In this document: positions 1-9,528 of the stretch, one piece after another
How positions within the stretch are numbered: the stretch's first letter is position 1
Layout: each line of letters begins with the position of its first letter
Assembly: GCA_016720065.1 (NCBI GenBank)
Contig: JADJXY010000002.1
Span: 2,803,001 to 2,867,000 of the forward strand
Direction of reading: 5' to 3'
Origin: Betaproteobacteria bacterium
GTDB taxonomy: Bacteria > Pseudomonadota > Gammaproteobacteria > Burkholderiales > Rhodocyclaceae
DNA length: 64,000 bases
The notes under the pieces: generated by a model
Databases searched by the model: none
The model's input: only the letters and a program-made list of their open reading frames with translations
Told to the model about the DNA's origin: nothing
Translations under genes and position numbers: made by a program

Positions 1-66
1 ATGCACGTCGAGCACGATCTGGGGTGGGTTCTTTTCGGCCAGGAGGCCGGTGAGTCGGGTAATCAT
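1..66 (-). CDS. ruvA: Holliday junction helicase subunit RuvA, N-terminal fragment
   Basis: Only the first 22 codons lie in the window; the gene runs off the left edge. The translation MITRLTGLLAEKNPPQIVLD matches the usual RuvA start (M-I-x-R-L-x-G ... V-D-V). RuvA binds four-way junctions and loads the RuvB motor. The start lies 4 bases after the ruvC stop, the normal ruvC-ruvA order. Identification rests on a short N-terminus plus context. Confidence 0.85.
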   Translation of the reverse strand, partial: MITRLTGLLAEKNPPQIVLDVH

Positions 67-70
67 CCCA

Positions 71-604
71 TTATCCTATCAGGCGGCCGCCCCGCACGCG
101 ATAGCCGGCGGTGGCCAAAGCGCCCAGACCCTGCCCACCGTGGGCGTGGCAGATGGCGCAGGCCAGGGCGTCGGCCGCATCCGCCGTCGGGGCGCCGGAC
201 AGGGAAAGCAGCCTCACCACCATGTGCTGCACCTGCTCCTTGGCCGCCTTGCCGTGGCCGACCACCGCCTGCTTGACCTGGAGCGCCGTGTATTCCGCTA
301 CCGGCAGGTCGGCATGGACCAGGGCCGACAGCGCGGCGCCGCGGGCCTGGCCGAGGAGGAGGGTGGATTGGGGATTGACGTTCACGAAGACATTCTCCAC
401 CGCCGCCTGGGTCGGTGCGTAGGACCTCACGACCTCGCCAATGCCGGAAAAAATGGTCTTGATGCGCGCCGGGAGGGCATCGCGCTCCTGCGACCTGATG
501 CAGCCGCTGGCCACATAGACGAGTTGATTGCCGTGCTTTTCGATGACGCCAAACCCGGTCACCCGCAGGCCGGGGTCAATGCCGAGGATGCGGGTCAGGC
601 TCAT
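71..604 (-). CDS. ruvC: Holliday junction resolvase RuvC
   Basis: A 177-residue RuvC, a metal-dependent endonuclease that cuts Holliday junctions made mobile by RuvAB. The acidic catalytic residues are visible: GIDPG near the start, AVENVF in the middle, and DAADALACAICH near the C-terminus. Length is normal for the family. The ATG overlaps the TGA of the upstream toxin gene by 3 bases (ATGA), so translation is probably coupled. ruvA follows 4 bases later. Confidence 0.97.
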   Translation of the reverse strand: MSLTRILGIDPGLRVTGFGVIEKHGNQLVYVASGCIRSQERDALPARIKTIFSGIGEVVRSYAPTQAAVENVFVNVNPQSTLLLGQARGAALSALVHADLPVAEYTALQVKQAVVGHGKAAKEQVQHMVVRLLSLSGAPTADAADALACAICHAHGGQGLGALATAGYRVRGGRLIG

Positions 605-1005
605 GCAGATCCGAGCCGGCTCATCCCGGAAAGACGAGCAGCCAAGGCGTCGAAGGTCCAGGTCGTCTTGGCCCCCAGACGCCTCTGGTGCGCTGCGATC
701 AGGCAGTCGGCAAAGTCGGCAGTGCTTCCTTTCCAGGCGTACAGGGCTTCTTCCAGGCTTTCTTCAGCCTCGAAGGACAGTTCGCGGGACTCCAGGAGGT
801 CGGCTAAGGCGCCGGCGACATCCGCCTTGTTGCGCCGGTAGCGGCTGCGCAGAACCCATTCCGTCTCAAGAACCACCGGCAGAGAGATCAGGATCGCCTC
901 GCCGGAAGCGACGGCGCCAAGGATCAGATCGCGGGCGAGGGCAAACTGCACCGCATCGTCCCGGACCAGGTAGCGGACCAGGACGTTGGTATCGATGCCA
1001 ATCAT
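601..1005 (-). CDS. vapC: PIN-domain toxin, VapC type
   Basis: A 134-residue PIN-domain protein. The N-terminal IGIDTNVLVRYL, the central ETEWVL and the C-terminal ADFADCLIA supply the conserved acidic residues of PIN nucleases. VapC toxins typically cleave tRNA or rRNA; the target here cannot be read from sequence. It overlaps the upstream antitoxin by 4 bases and the downstream ruvC by 4 bases, so it is embedded in the ruv operon. The gene looks intact. Confidence 0.9.
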   Translation of the reverse strand: MIGIDTNVLVRYLVRDDAVQFALARDLILGAVASGEAILISLPVVLETEWVLRSRYRRNKADVAGALADLLESRELSFEAEESLEEALYAWKGSTADFADCLIAAHQRRLGAKTTWTFDALAARLSGMSRLGSA

Positions 1006-1223
1006 CGCCAGGGGGTCATCTGCTCGACGGGCACGGCAGGCTCGCCTTCCCGATGGAGCGCGCCCGCTGCGTCGGCGAGACGGCGGTTCTTGACCCGCAT
1101 GATGACCGTGCCGTCCGGCAGGAGGGTAAAGGTCATCCTGTCGCCCGGCCTGATGCCGAGCTCATCGCGGATTCCCTTGGGGATGGTGGTCTGACCCTTG
1201 CTGGTCAAAGTCGTGTCGGACAC
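1002..1223 (-). CDS. vapB: AbrB/MazE-fold antitoxin, VapB type
   Basis: A 73-residue swapped-hairpin DNA-binding protein. TLTSKGQTTIPKGIRDELGI is the classic SpoVT/AbrB motif, and GDRMTFTLLPDGTVIMR completes the fold. The GTG at 1223 is chosen because GGAAAGCGAGG precedes it and because the conserved domain begins at once; a longer frame to 1334 adds only low-complexity residues. It ends in a 4-base overlap with the toxin gene. By family knowledge it should neutralise the toxin and repress its own promoter. Confidence 0.88.
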   Translation of the reverse strand: MSDTTLTSKGQTTIPKGIRDELGIRPGDRMTFTLLPDGTVIMRVKNRRLADAAGALHREGEPAVPVEQMTPWR

Positions 1224-1311
1224 GGCGGCCTCGCTTTCCTTACAAATCTGATGATAGTAAGAATTGATCCCGGGGGCAAGCCCGCCAACCCCGGCCCCCC
1301 AACGCCGAGCC

Positions 1312-2166
1312 CTATCGCCCCCGCGCCACCACATACACCCCGCTCACCGCCAGCACCATGCCGACCAGGGCGACGGGGGCCAGGGTTTCACCGAAGATTC
1401 CCCAGGCGATGAGGGCCGTGGTGGGCGGGGTGAGGTAGAAGAGGCTGGCCACGTTCACCGCGCTGCCGCCACGGATGAGCAGGTTGAGGAGACTGATGGC
1501 GCCGAGGGACAGCACCCCCACCAGCCAGGCCAGGGCAAAGCCGAACTGGGGCGTCCAGTCGATGCGGAAATCCTCGAACAGGGCGACGGCGATGGCGGTC
1601 ACGACAGCGGTGGGGACGAACTGGATGACCGACCCGGCCCGCAGGTCGAAGCTGGCGCAATAGCGTTTCTGGTACAGGGTGCCCGCAGTGATGCCCAGGA
1701 GCGCCACCAGCGCGGGGACGAGCATGGGGCCGAGGGCCGGGCCGCCGGTGATTTTTCCGGAAACCACCAGAACGACGCCGACGAAGCCCAGGGCCAGGCC
1801 CGCCCACTGCCGGCCGCTGACCCGCTCCCCCAGCAGCCAGCCGGCGCCGAGGGCGGTGAGCAGCGGCTGCATGCCGACCACAAGGGCGGTGATGCCCGCC
1901 GGCAGGCCATGGCCGATGGCGACGAAGACGCCGCCCAGATAGGTGGCATGGACCAGCAGGCCGGAGACCCCGATATGCACCCACTGGCGCGGCTCCCTGG
2001 GCCAGGGGGCACGGGTGGCGAGCGCGAGGACGCTCATCAGAACGATGACGATGCCGTAGCGGACGAGCAGGAAGGAGAGCGGTTCGGCATAGGGCAGGCC
2101 GAACTTGGCACCGATGAAGCCGGTGCTCCAGAGGAAGACGAAGAGGAGGGGGTAGATTTTCTGCAT
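1312..2166 (-). CDS. EamA/DMT-family membrane transporter
   Basis: A 284-residue protein with ten hydrophobic segments in two repeated halves, typical of the drug/metabolite transporter superfamily; substrate unknown. The N-terminus MQKIYPLLFVFLWSTGFIGA is standard for the family. Oddly, the start codon touches the T-run of the terminator hairpin behind yebC, leaving no room for a usual ribosome binding site. It lies between yebC and vapBC-ruvC and interrupts the usual yebC-ruvC adjacency. Confidence 0.85.
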   Translation of the reverse strand: MQKIYPLLFVFLWSTGFIGAKFGLPYAEPLSFLLVRYGIVIVLMSVLALATRAPWPREPRQWVHIGVSGLLVHATYLGGVFVAIGHGLPAGITALVVGMQPLLTALGAGWLLGERVSGRQWAGLALGFVGVVLVVSGKITGGPALGPMLVPALVALLGITAGTLYQKRYCASFDLRAGSVIQFVPTAVVTAIAVALFEDFRIDWTPQFGFALAWLVGVLSLGAISLLNLLIRGGSAVNVASLFYLTPPTTALIAWGIFGETLAPVALVGMVLAVSGVYVVARGR

Positions 2167-2192
2167 AAAAAAGGCGGCGCCGGGGCGCCGCC
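2167..2192 (-). terminator. Intrinsic terminator behind yebC
   Basis: On the minus strand a 9-base arm (GGCGGCGCC at 2192-2184) pairs with its complement at 2181-2173 across a 2-base loop, effectively an 8-bp stem with a 4-base loop. Six T residues (2172-2167) follow directly. It lies 22 bases after the yebC stop, and its T-run ends exactly at the EamA start codon. Confidence 0.8.
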
Positions 2193-2213
2193 TCGTTCCG
2201 GGGGCGGTCCGGC

Positions 2214-2939
2214 CTATTCGTCCATGACCGCGGTGGTGTAGATCTCCTGCACGTCGTCCAGGCTTTCCAGGGCGTCGAGGAGTTTCTGCATTTTCACCGC
2301 GTCGTCGCCGCTCAGCTCGCTCTCGCCTTCGGGTTTCATGGTCACCTCGGCGAATTCGGGCTTGAAGCCGGCGGCTTCCAGGGCGTCCTTGACGGCGATG
2401 AAGTCGGCGGGGCCGGTGATCACTTCGATGGAGCCATCGTCGTGGGTCGCCACGTCCTCGGCGCCGGCGTCGATGGCGGCGTCCATGAGGGCGGCCTCGT
2501 CGGTGCCGGGGGCGAAGAGCATCTGGCCGCAGTGTTTGAACTGGAAGGCCACGCAGCCGTCGGTGCCCATATTGCCGCCGTGCTTGTTGAAGGCGTGGCG
2601 CACTTCGGCCACGGTGCGGGTCTTGTTGTCGGTGAGGCAATCGACCATGATCGCCGCGCCGCCGATGCCGTAGCCCTCGTAGCGGATTTCGACGTAATCG
2701 ACGCCTTCCAGCTCGCCGGTGCCCTTCTTGATGGCGGTGTCGATCTTGTCCTTGGGCATGTTGATGCCCTTGGCCTTATCCACCGCCACGCGCAGGCGCG
2801 GGTTGAAGGCGGCGTCGCCGCCGCCCATCTTGGCCGCGACCGTGATTTCCTTGGCGATCTTGGAGAAGGCCGCCCCGCGCTTCTCGTCCTGGCGGCCCTT
2901 ACGGTGCTGGATATTGGCCCATTTGGAGTGTCCGGCCAT
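2214..2939 (-). CDS. yebC: YebC/PmpR-family regulatory protein
   Basis: A 241-residue YebC/TACO1-family protein, full length. The N-terminus MAGHSKWANIQHRKGRQDEK is diagnostic, followed by the MPKDKID and YEGYGIGG blocks. Family members have been described as DNA-binding regulators and, more recently, as factors helping ribosomes through difficult stretches. It is usually next to ruvC; here a transporter and a toxin-antitoxin pair lie between. A strong terminator follows. Confidence 0.95.
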   Translation of the reverse strand: MAGHSKWANIQHRKGRQDEKRGAAFSKIAKEITVAAKMGGGDAAFNPRLRVAVDKAKGINMPKDKIDTAIKKGTGELEGVDYVEIRYEGYGIGGAAIMVDCLTDNKTRTVAEVRHAFNKHGGNMGTDGCVAFQFKHCGQMLFAPGTDEAALMDAAIDAGAEDVATHDDGSIEVITGPADFIAVKDALEAAGFKPEFAEVTMKPEGESELSGDDAVKMQKLLDALESLDDVQEIYTTAVMDE

Positions 2940-2948
2940 GGCAAATTC

Positions 2949-2975
2949 CCAAAAAAAGCGGCCATTTTAACCGCC
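2949..2975 (-). terminator. Weak terminator-like hairpin behind the RDD gene
   Basis: The minus strand reads GCGG, an A/T-rich loop, CCGC and then seven T residues, 15-40 bases after the stop of the RDD gene and just before yebC. The stem is short (4 bp), so strength is doubtful. Confidence 0.4.
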
Positions 2976-2989
2976 CGCCGCGGCGAAGG

Positions 2990-3697
2990 CTAAGAACCCA
3001 GCAGGAAGTTTCCCAGGCGGAGCAGCCGGCTGCGCGCCTGCTCCGCCGTGAGCCCTTGCACCAGACCGCGGGGCAGCAGGGCCAATTCGAGAGAGCGCTC
3101 GTCGGTGAACTGGGCGCTGCGGTGCAGATACTCCACCACGGCCTGCTGTTCCTCGGCCGTCAGCGGGAGCGGAGGGGCCTCGACCCCCGGGTCCTGGGGC
3201 GCAGGCGGGGGGGCCACCTCGCGCCGGTCCGCGTGGATCACCACCGTCCCCGCCGCCAGGTCGCCCAGCCGCTTGCCGTCGGCGTTGAGCAGGCTGGCCA
3301 CGTACCCGGCGCCATAGAAAACGGGCAGGAAGTCGACGAAGCGCACGGTATTGCGGATAAAGGCGCCCTGCCAGCCCACCGGCCGTCCGTCGTCATGGAC
3401 CACGATCAGGTCGCAGGCCTTCTTGCCCGGTGTCTGCCCCCCCATATAGACCTCGAAGAGAATGGGATAGAACCATTCGAGGAGGAAGGTGCCGACCAGG
3501 AAAATGCCCAACCCCAGGTTCCCGGTGGCACCGGCCAGGGTGGCCAGAGCGAACCAGCCGACCAGGCGCAGGAGAAAGTCGAAGAGCCACGCCCGGGCCC
3601 GGGTGACCGGGCCGGCGATGCGCAGTTCCAGCTCGCAGCCCTCGGGCGTCGCGACGTGGCGCAGGGTATCGAACATCGTCTTGGAGGAAAGCGGCAT
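2990..3697 (-). CDS. RDD-family membrane protein
   Basis: A 235-residue protein with an RDD domain: TM segments around LFDFLLRLVGWFAL and LGLGIFLVGTFLL, then the conserved MGGQTPGKKACDLIVV block and RNTVRFVDFLP. A hydrophilic tail of about 80 residues follows. The ATG at 3697 overlaps the previous stop (TGATG); a second ATG at 3676 is possible. RDD proteins are poorly characterised. This is the last gene of the seven-gene MoxR/DUF58 cluster. Confidence 0.8.
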   Translation of the reverse strand: MPLSSKTMFDTLRHVATPEGCELELRIAGPVTRARAWLFDFLLRLVGWFALATLAGATGNLGLGIFLVGTFLLEWFYPILFEVYMGGQTPGKKACDLIVVHDDGRPVGWQGAFIRNTVRFVDFLPVFYGAGYVASLLNADGKRLGDLAAGTVVIHADRREVAPPPAPQDPGVEAPPLPLTAEEQQAVVEYLHRSAQFTDERSLELALLPRGLVQGLTAEQARSRLLRLGNFLLGS

Positions 3698-4470
3698 CAA
3701 CCCCGCGTAAACAGGCTCTTGTAGCCGGCGTAGATGGAGGCCTGGGTGACCGGGATGAGGACCAGCCATCCCAGCCCGACCGGCAGGGTGGCCAGGATGG
3801 CCAGCACCAGGAACACCAGGCCATAGACCAGGAAGGGCAGGAAGTTCTTCAGGCACGCGAAGAAGCTGGACTTCATGGCATCCAGGGGACTCTGCTGGTG
3901 GAAGATGATCAGGGCGGGGGCAAACCAGACGGCCATGGCCAGGGGCATGATGAGCACGGCGCTCAGCAGGCCGACCAGGACCCCGACGAGTCCGGCCACT
4001 TCACTTCCCCCGCCTGCAAAAGCCGACCCGAAGCCCAGTAACCCGCCGATCACGACCGCGAGCAAAACGATGGCCACGATGCCGACCAGATAGATCACCC
4101 CCACCATGACAAGGCTGCCGGCCTGGTTGGAGAAGCCTGCGAACAGGTGGCCGAAGCGCAAGCCATCGCCCTCCTCCAGGGATTTGCAGCCCAGCATGAG
4201 GCCCCCCGCGAAAACAGGAATCAGCAGATTGGCCACGATGCCCACCAGGGGAATGACGCCCAGGACCATGAGGATGAGGGCGAAGCTCACCGAGATCAGG
4301 ATCCACGGGCCGGGGGCCTGCAGAAAAAGCTGCCAGCCCTCGCGCAGCCAGTCGACGGCCTCGGCGGAGGTGAGCTTGCGCCCCTCGGGGACGAAGTCCC
4401 CCGCCGCGGGAAAGGGATCGGCAACGCGGGAGGCGGGTGCCTGGAAAGGGTTGTTGTCCTGGGTATGCAT
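3697..4470 (-). CDS. BPSS1780-type multi-pass membrane protein
   Basis: A 257-residue protein with a soluble N-terminus (NPFQAPASRV) and about six membrane segments rich in Gly, Val and Leu, ending YAGYKSLFTRG. It resembles the betaproteobacterial BPSS1780 family of unknown function; function is not assigned. It sits between the DUF58 and RDD genes, and its stop overlaps the RDD start, indicating one transcript. Confidence 0.75.
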   Translation of the reverse strand: MHTQDNNPFQAPASRVADPFPAAGDFVPEGRKLTSAEAVDWLREGWQLFLQAPGPWILISVSFALILMVLGVIPLVGIVANLLIPVFAGGLMLGCKSLEEGDGLRFGHLFAGFSNQAGSLVMVGVIYLVGIVAIVLLAVVIGGLLGFGSAFAGGGSEVAGLVGVLVGLLSAVLIMPLAMAVWFAPALIIFHQQSPLDAMKSSFFACLKNFLPFLVYGLVFLVLAILATLPVGLGWLVLIPVTQASIYAGYKSLFTRG

Positions 4471-4492
4471 GGAAAGACTCCTCGGGAAAGGT

Positions 4493-5821
4493 TCAAAGGG
4501 ACCCGGAGCGCTTGCGCTCCCAGTAGTGATTGACCAGGGCGACGGGCAACTCGCGGGGGCTCACGTCGAGCAGGGAAATGCCGCCGTGGCGCAGGCGGGC
4601 CGCCTGGCAGCGGCGCGCGGCGGAATACTGCAGGGCGGCCGCCCGGGTGAGCGCGGTGTCGAAGTCCGTCACCGGCGCGGCCAGCATGTCCTCGAGGACG
4701 GGCTCCCGCAGGCTGGCGACGGTGACGGCATGGCGCCGGGCCAGGAGCGCCACCGCCGGTTCGAGCGTGTCGGCATCTTCATCGCGCAGATTGGTCAGCA
4801 GGATGACCAGGGCGCGCTTGCCCAGTCGTTGCAGCAGGTGCTCCGCCGCCCGCAGGTAGTCCGGCGTCTGGCTCGTGGGGTGCAGATCATAGACCGCCTC
4901 CAGGAGGCGATTGACCGTGCTCGCGGACTTGTGCGGCGCGATGAAGCGGGGCTGGGCGTGGCCAAAGCTGAGCAGGCCCGCGGCGTCGCCCTGGTTGAGC
5001 GCCACGTAGGCCAGGAGCAGCACGGCGTTCAGGCTATGGTCGAAGTGGGAAAGATCGCCGTCCCGGGCGCCCATGCGGCTGCCACAGTCGAGCAGGAAGA
5101 CCACCTGCTGGTCCCTTTCGTCCTGATATTCGCGCGAGATCAGTTTGCCCAGGCGGGCGCTGGCTTTCCAGTCGATCTGGCGCAGCGCATCCTCGCGGCG
5201 ATAGTCGCGCAACTGATGGAACTCCATGCCCTGGCCCCGGCGGCGACGGTTGAGGATGCCCCACTGGGAAAGCCTGTGGTCGGTGGCCAGGAGGGTGTAC
5301 TGGGTGATGCGGGCGAAATCGGGGAAGACCCGGGCGGCATCGCACACGGGCAGAAACTCGGGAATCAGCCAGAGCCCCAGGGGCGAACGCAGGCGCACAT
5401 CGACGCCGGAGAAGGTTTCCGGACCGCGTTGCGTCAGGTGCAGGCGGTAGGAAGCCTCCAGGCGCTCCCCCGCGGCAAGGTCGAAGAAGAGCGGCAGCCC
5501 GGTGCTGCGAAACGCCGCCGGATGGCGATCCCGCACCCACCCGGCCGCCGGGGCCGATGCGCCGACCCGGAGCCCGACGGTCTGCCAGGTGCCCACCGGC
5601 AAGGTCCGGGCAAGCTGCCGGGAGAGCGTCAGCCGCCCCCGGCGGCGACTCCCGGCCAGGGCGTCGGCCAGCGCCACGGCCAGCAGGCCCCCGCCGCCGA
5701 ACTGCCAGGCGGCCAGCCCCCCCGGCCAGCGCAGCAGCGCGAGGGCGCCCAGGAACCAGAGTGCCGCCAGCGCCAGCAGGCGGCTATCGGGAATGGGCAG
5801 GAGGGGCGAACTGGGGGACAC
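4493..5821 (-). CDS. DUF58 domain protein
   Basis: A 442-residue protein with two membrane segments at the N-terminus, a beta-rich middle, and the DUF58 signature DYRREDALRQIDWKASAR. A von Willebrand A-like part carries LLDCGSRMG, a degenerate metal-site motif. The start is GTG at 5821. DUF58 genes almost always sit beside a MoxR ATPase, as here; the pair is thought to act like a chaperone and metal-insertion or assembly module, with client unknown. Confidence 0.88.
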   Translation of the reverse strand: MSPSSPLLPIPDSRLLALAALWFLGALALLRWPGGLAAWQFGGGGLLAVALADALAGSRRRGRLTLSRQLARTLPVGTWQTVGLRVGASAPAAGWVRDRHPAAFRSTGLPLFFDLAAGERLEASYRLHLTQRGPETFSGVDVRLRSPLGLWLIPEFLPVCDAARVFPDFARITQYTLLATDHRLSQWGILNRRRRGQGMEFHQLRDYRREDALRQIDWKASARLGKLISREYQDERDQQVVFLLDCGSRMGARDGDLSHFDHSLNAVLLLAYVALNQGDAAGLLSFGHAQPRFIAPHKSASTVNRLLEAVYDLHPTSQTPDYLRAAEHLLQRLGKRALVILLTNLRDEDADTLEPAVALLARRHAVTVASLREPVLEDMLAAPVTDFDTALTRAAALQYSAARRCQAARLRHGGISLLDVSPRELPVALVNHYWERKRSGSL

Positions 5822-5842
5822 GGGCGGCTCGGATCCTGTGCG

Positions 5843-6829
<987 letters not shown>

Positions 6830-6838
6830 GGCGCGGTC

Positions 6839-7999
6839 TCATAGGCTGCGTTCCAGGCGTTGCAGGGTGTAGAGGGCCTGGGTGAAGGAATGGGGCGTCG
6901 CCGCGGCCTGGTGCAGGGCGGCGGCAATGGCGGCGTGGGAACGGCCGCTCAGGGCGGCAAGGGCGGCGACCTGCTCCCCGGGCGGCAGGACGGCAAGCTG
7001 CGGATGGCGCCGGGTCAGGCGTTGCTGGAAGGCTTCCCGGGCCACCGACAGCCAGGTCTCCAGCCCGCCGCAGCGCCACACGTAGCGGCCGACGGCGGCC
7101 AGGTGCTCACCCAGCTCCCGGCGCTCCGGCGGAAGCCCCGGCACGACCGGGCCGAAACGCGGCAGCCGCTGCCAGAGCCAGACGAGCAGCAAAACCAGGC
7201 CGCCCACCAGGGCCGGCGCAGCGACCTCGGCGAGCCAGGCCCAGAGGGACGGGCCTGCCAGACGGGTGAGCAGAAACACGGGCTGGCGCGGATCGGGCTG
7301 GTAGGTTTCGAGCAGGGCGAGGAGTACGTCCGCATGGTCCTCCCGCCCGATGGTCACGTCGTTGAAGAGCCCGTTCAGATCACTGACGACCGTGATCTGC
7401 CCCCGCCCATGGCTGTAGTGCAGCACCTGGGCGGGAAAGCCCTCGGCCCCCGCAGCCCAGGCGGGGACGACCTTCCCGGGGGCGAGATTGCTGTATTGGT
7501 AGCGGATCTTGAGCGGGCGCCCGCTGCCCGGCACGCTCACGCTCACCCGGGGCGGCGGCTTTTTCGGCACCGCGGCGGGCGCGCCGGGCTCGGGGGGCGG
7601 TGGGCTGTCCTTGCAGGTGCAGTCGATGTCGAAGGCGCCGAGGAGGGGATCGGAGCGGTCGCCGGCTTCCGGTGTGGTGATGACGTAGCCGCCACGTTCC
7701 ACCCAGGCCAGCAGGTTCCTGACCCGCTGGGGCGTCATGAGGCCCCGCCGCCCGCTGTCGAGGATGAGAACGCCGGGCGGCAAGCGGTCGAGAAGGCCGG
7801 GGTCGGCGATGCGCTCGCTGGTGCGCCCCAGCGCTCCCAGGAACTTTTCCAGGGCCAGGAAGCGATTGCGGCGGGCTTCCTGGCCCGGCTGCTCCCAGGA
7901 ATCCACCACCACCTGATCGAAGTTGGCCAGGAACCAGGCGCTGCCCAGAACCAGCATGGCCGCCAGGGCAAGCGCGATCCAGACCATGCGACGCTTCAT
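6839..7999 (-). CDS. DUF4350 domain membrane protein
   Basis: A 386-residue protein. An N-terminal TM (VWIALALAAMLVLGSAWFLA) is followed by a periplasmic DUF4350 region with the block GVLILDSGRRGLMTPQRVRN, a second TM near residue 260 (ALVGGLVLLLVWLWQRLP) and a cytoplasmic tail. The start at 7999 is chosen because it overlaps the previous stop (ATGA) and precedes the TM. Function unknown; it belongs to the MoxR/DUF58 cluster. Confidence 0.82.
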   Translation of the reverse strand: MKRRMVWIALALAAMLVLGSAWFLANFDQVVVDSWEQPGQEARRNRFLALEKFLGALGRTSERIADPGLLDRLPPGVLILDSGRRGLMTPQRVRNLLAWVERGGYVITTPEAGDRSDPLLGAFDIDCTCKDSPPPPEPGAPAAVPKKPPPRVSVSVPGSGRPLKIRYQYSNLAPGKVVPAWAAGAEGFPAQVLHYSHGRGQITVVSDLNGLFNDVTIGREDHADVLLALLETYQPDPRQPVFLLTRLAGPSLWAWLAEVAAPALVGGLVLLLVWLWQRLPRFGPVVPGLPPERRELGEHLAAVGRYVWRCGGLETWLSVAREAFQQRLTRRHPQLAVLPPGEQVAALAALSGRSHAAIAAALHQAAATPHSFTQALYTLQRLERSL

Positions 8000-9528
8000 G
8001 ACTGGCCCCCGGCGGCCACGGCGAAGTGCCGCGGCCATGCCGCGCAGAGCGCTTCCACGCGAGCCCCACCGGGCGCTGCGCCGGCATAGGCCGCCTCCTG
8101 CCAGGCATCGAGCAGGGCGGCGAAGAAGCCCGAGGCCTCGGCGCTCACCTGCCCGGCCACCCGGCGACGGCAGTCGGCCTCGGTGTCGCCGGGACGGAAA
8201 TCGATCCCGTCGCGCCGGATCAGGGCGATCAGGGCGCCGCGATAGAGCAGGCTCAGGGCTTCCGCCACGCGCCCGGCCGCCAGGCTGGCCCGGGCCGCGG
8301 CGGGTACATCGTCGGGCAGCGACTGGGGGCGCAGGTCGAGTCCGTAGAGGAATTCGGGCGCTTCGGGGCGCGGAGCGCGACGGGAGCGCAGGGTTTCCCG
8401 GTAACGCAGGAGAAAGTAGGCCAATACCGCCGCCCCCGCGATCCAGGCGATCCAGACCAGTCCCTTGAGCACCTGGCTGACGAACTCCACCACCCGGAGC
8501 ACGAAGTCCAGCCAGGCGGGGGGGCGGGATTCCTCACCCACCGGGGATTCCCGCCAGCGCCACTGGGTGCTTTCCGACTTGTGGCCGAATTCAGGATCGG
8601 CGAGCACCGCATCGATGGTCCGCCGCGCCCGGGTGGGCGGCTCGCTGCGCGGAGCGCTCCGGGCCTCTTCGCGGGACGGCTCCTGGGCCCAGACCGGAGC
8701 CGGGGTGATGGCGGCCGTGCAGGCCAGCGTAAGCAGCAGGGCCGCGAAAAAGCCCACCGGGGACCCCACGGCGGGAGCGGGGGGCGGACGCCGCGCCAGA
8801 CGGCGGAAGGCGAGTTCGATATCCCAGCCCTCCAGTTCGCTGCGCCGGTTCAGGTAGAGGGCGAAGCCGCTGGCGACGTAGAGGGGCTCGATCAGGGCGC
8901 TCACCGCGAGGGCCAGGAGGCTGGTGACGATTTCCTGCTCCGGTGGCACATCGCCCAGGAACCAAAGGCTGAGGGAGAGAACGTCCTCGCTCCCCTGGGG
9001 CAGCAGCGCCCCCACGACGATGACCAGGGAACAATAGAGGGCGATTTCCAGGTTGACGCAGACGAACATGAGCCAGACCGCTCCCGCGCCGGACTTGCGG
9101 GCCAGCACCCGGCGCCGCTCCCGGGCGGCGCGGCCGCGCTGCCCTTCGAGCTGCCTCACCGGCAGCACGAAGGAACGCAGGAGGCTGAAGCGATGCACGG
9201 TCAGTCCCAGCAAGAGGCCGCTGCGGCGGAGCAGGTCCGGCAGGGCCGCCCGCAGGTCGCGCCAGGACGTGGTCTGGCCGAAGAGCGAGCGGCTGTAGGA
9301 AAACAGCAGTACGCGGTCGAAAGCCGGCTTCAGCCACCACAGAAGCGCCAGGGCGATGACTTGCTGGGTCCAGAAAAGGGTCAGAAGGAGGGCGGCGGTG
9401 GTGCCGTAGGCAAGCCCCCAGACCCGGTAGGCCGGCCCCGCCCAGGCCCGCAGCAGGGCGTGACCGAGGTCCAGGGCCTCCCACACGCTGCGGCGGCGCA
9501 GGCGCAGGGCAAAGTGCTCAATCTGCAC
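7996..9528 (-). CDS. DUF4129 domain membrane protein
   Basis: A 510-residue protein with several TM segments in the first 280 residues, a periplasmic linker, another TM near residue 365 (GLVWIAWIAGAAVLAYFLL), and a C-terminal DUF4129 domain (VAEALSLLYRGALIALIRRD ... FRPGDTEADC). DUF4129 domains resemble the C-terminal part of transglutaminase-like membrane proteins; role unknown. It overlaps the SpoIIM-like gene by 11 bases and the DUF4350 gene by 4. Confidence 0.83.
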   Translation of the reverse strand: MQIEHFALRLRRRSVWEALDLGHALLRAWAGPAYRVWGLAYGTTAALLLTLFWTQQVIALALLWWLKPAFDRVLLFSYSRSLFGQTTSWRDLRAALPDLLRRSGLLLGLTVHRFSLLRSFVLPVRQLEGQRGRAARERRRVLARKSGAGAVWLMFVCVNLEIALYCSLVIVVGALLPQGSEDVLSLSLWFLGDVPPEQEIVTSLLALAVSALIEPLYVASGFALYLNRRSELEGWDIELAFRRLARRPPPAPAVGSPVGFFAALLLTLACTAAITPAPVWAQEPSREEARSAPRSEPPTRARRTIDAVLADPEFGHKSESTQWRWRESPVGEESRPPAWLDFVLRVVEFVSQVLKGLVWIAWIAGAAVLAYFLLRYRETLRSRRAPRPEAPEFLYGLDLRPQSLPDDVPAAARASLAAGRVAEALSLLYRGALIALIRRDGIDFRPGDTEADCRRRVAGQVSAEASGFFAALLDAWQEAAYAGAAPGGARVEALCAAWPRHFAVAAGGQS

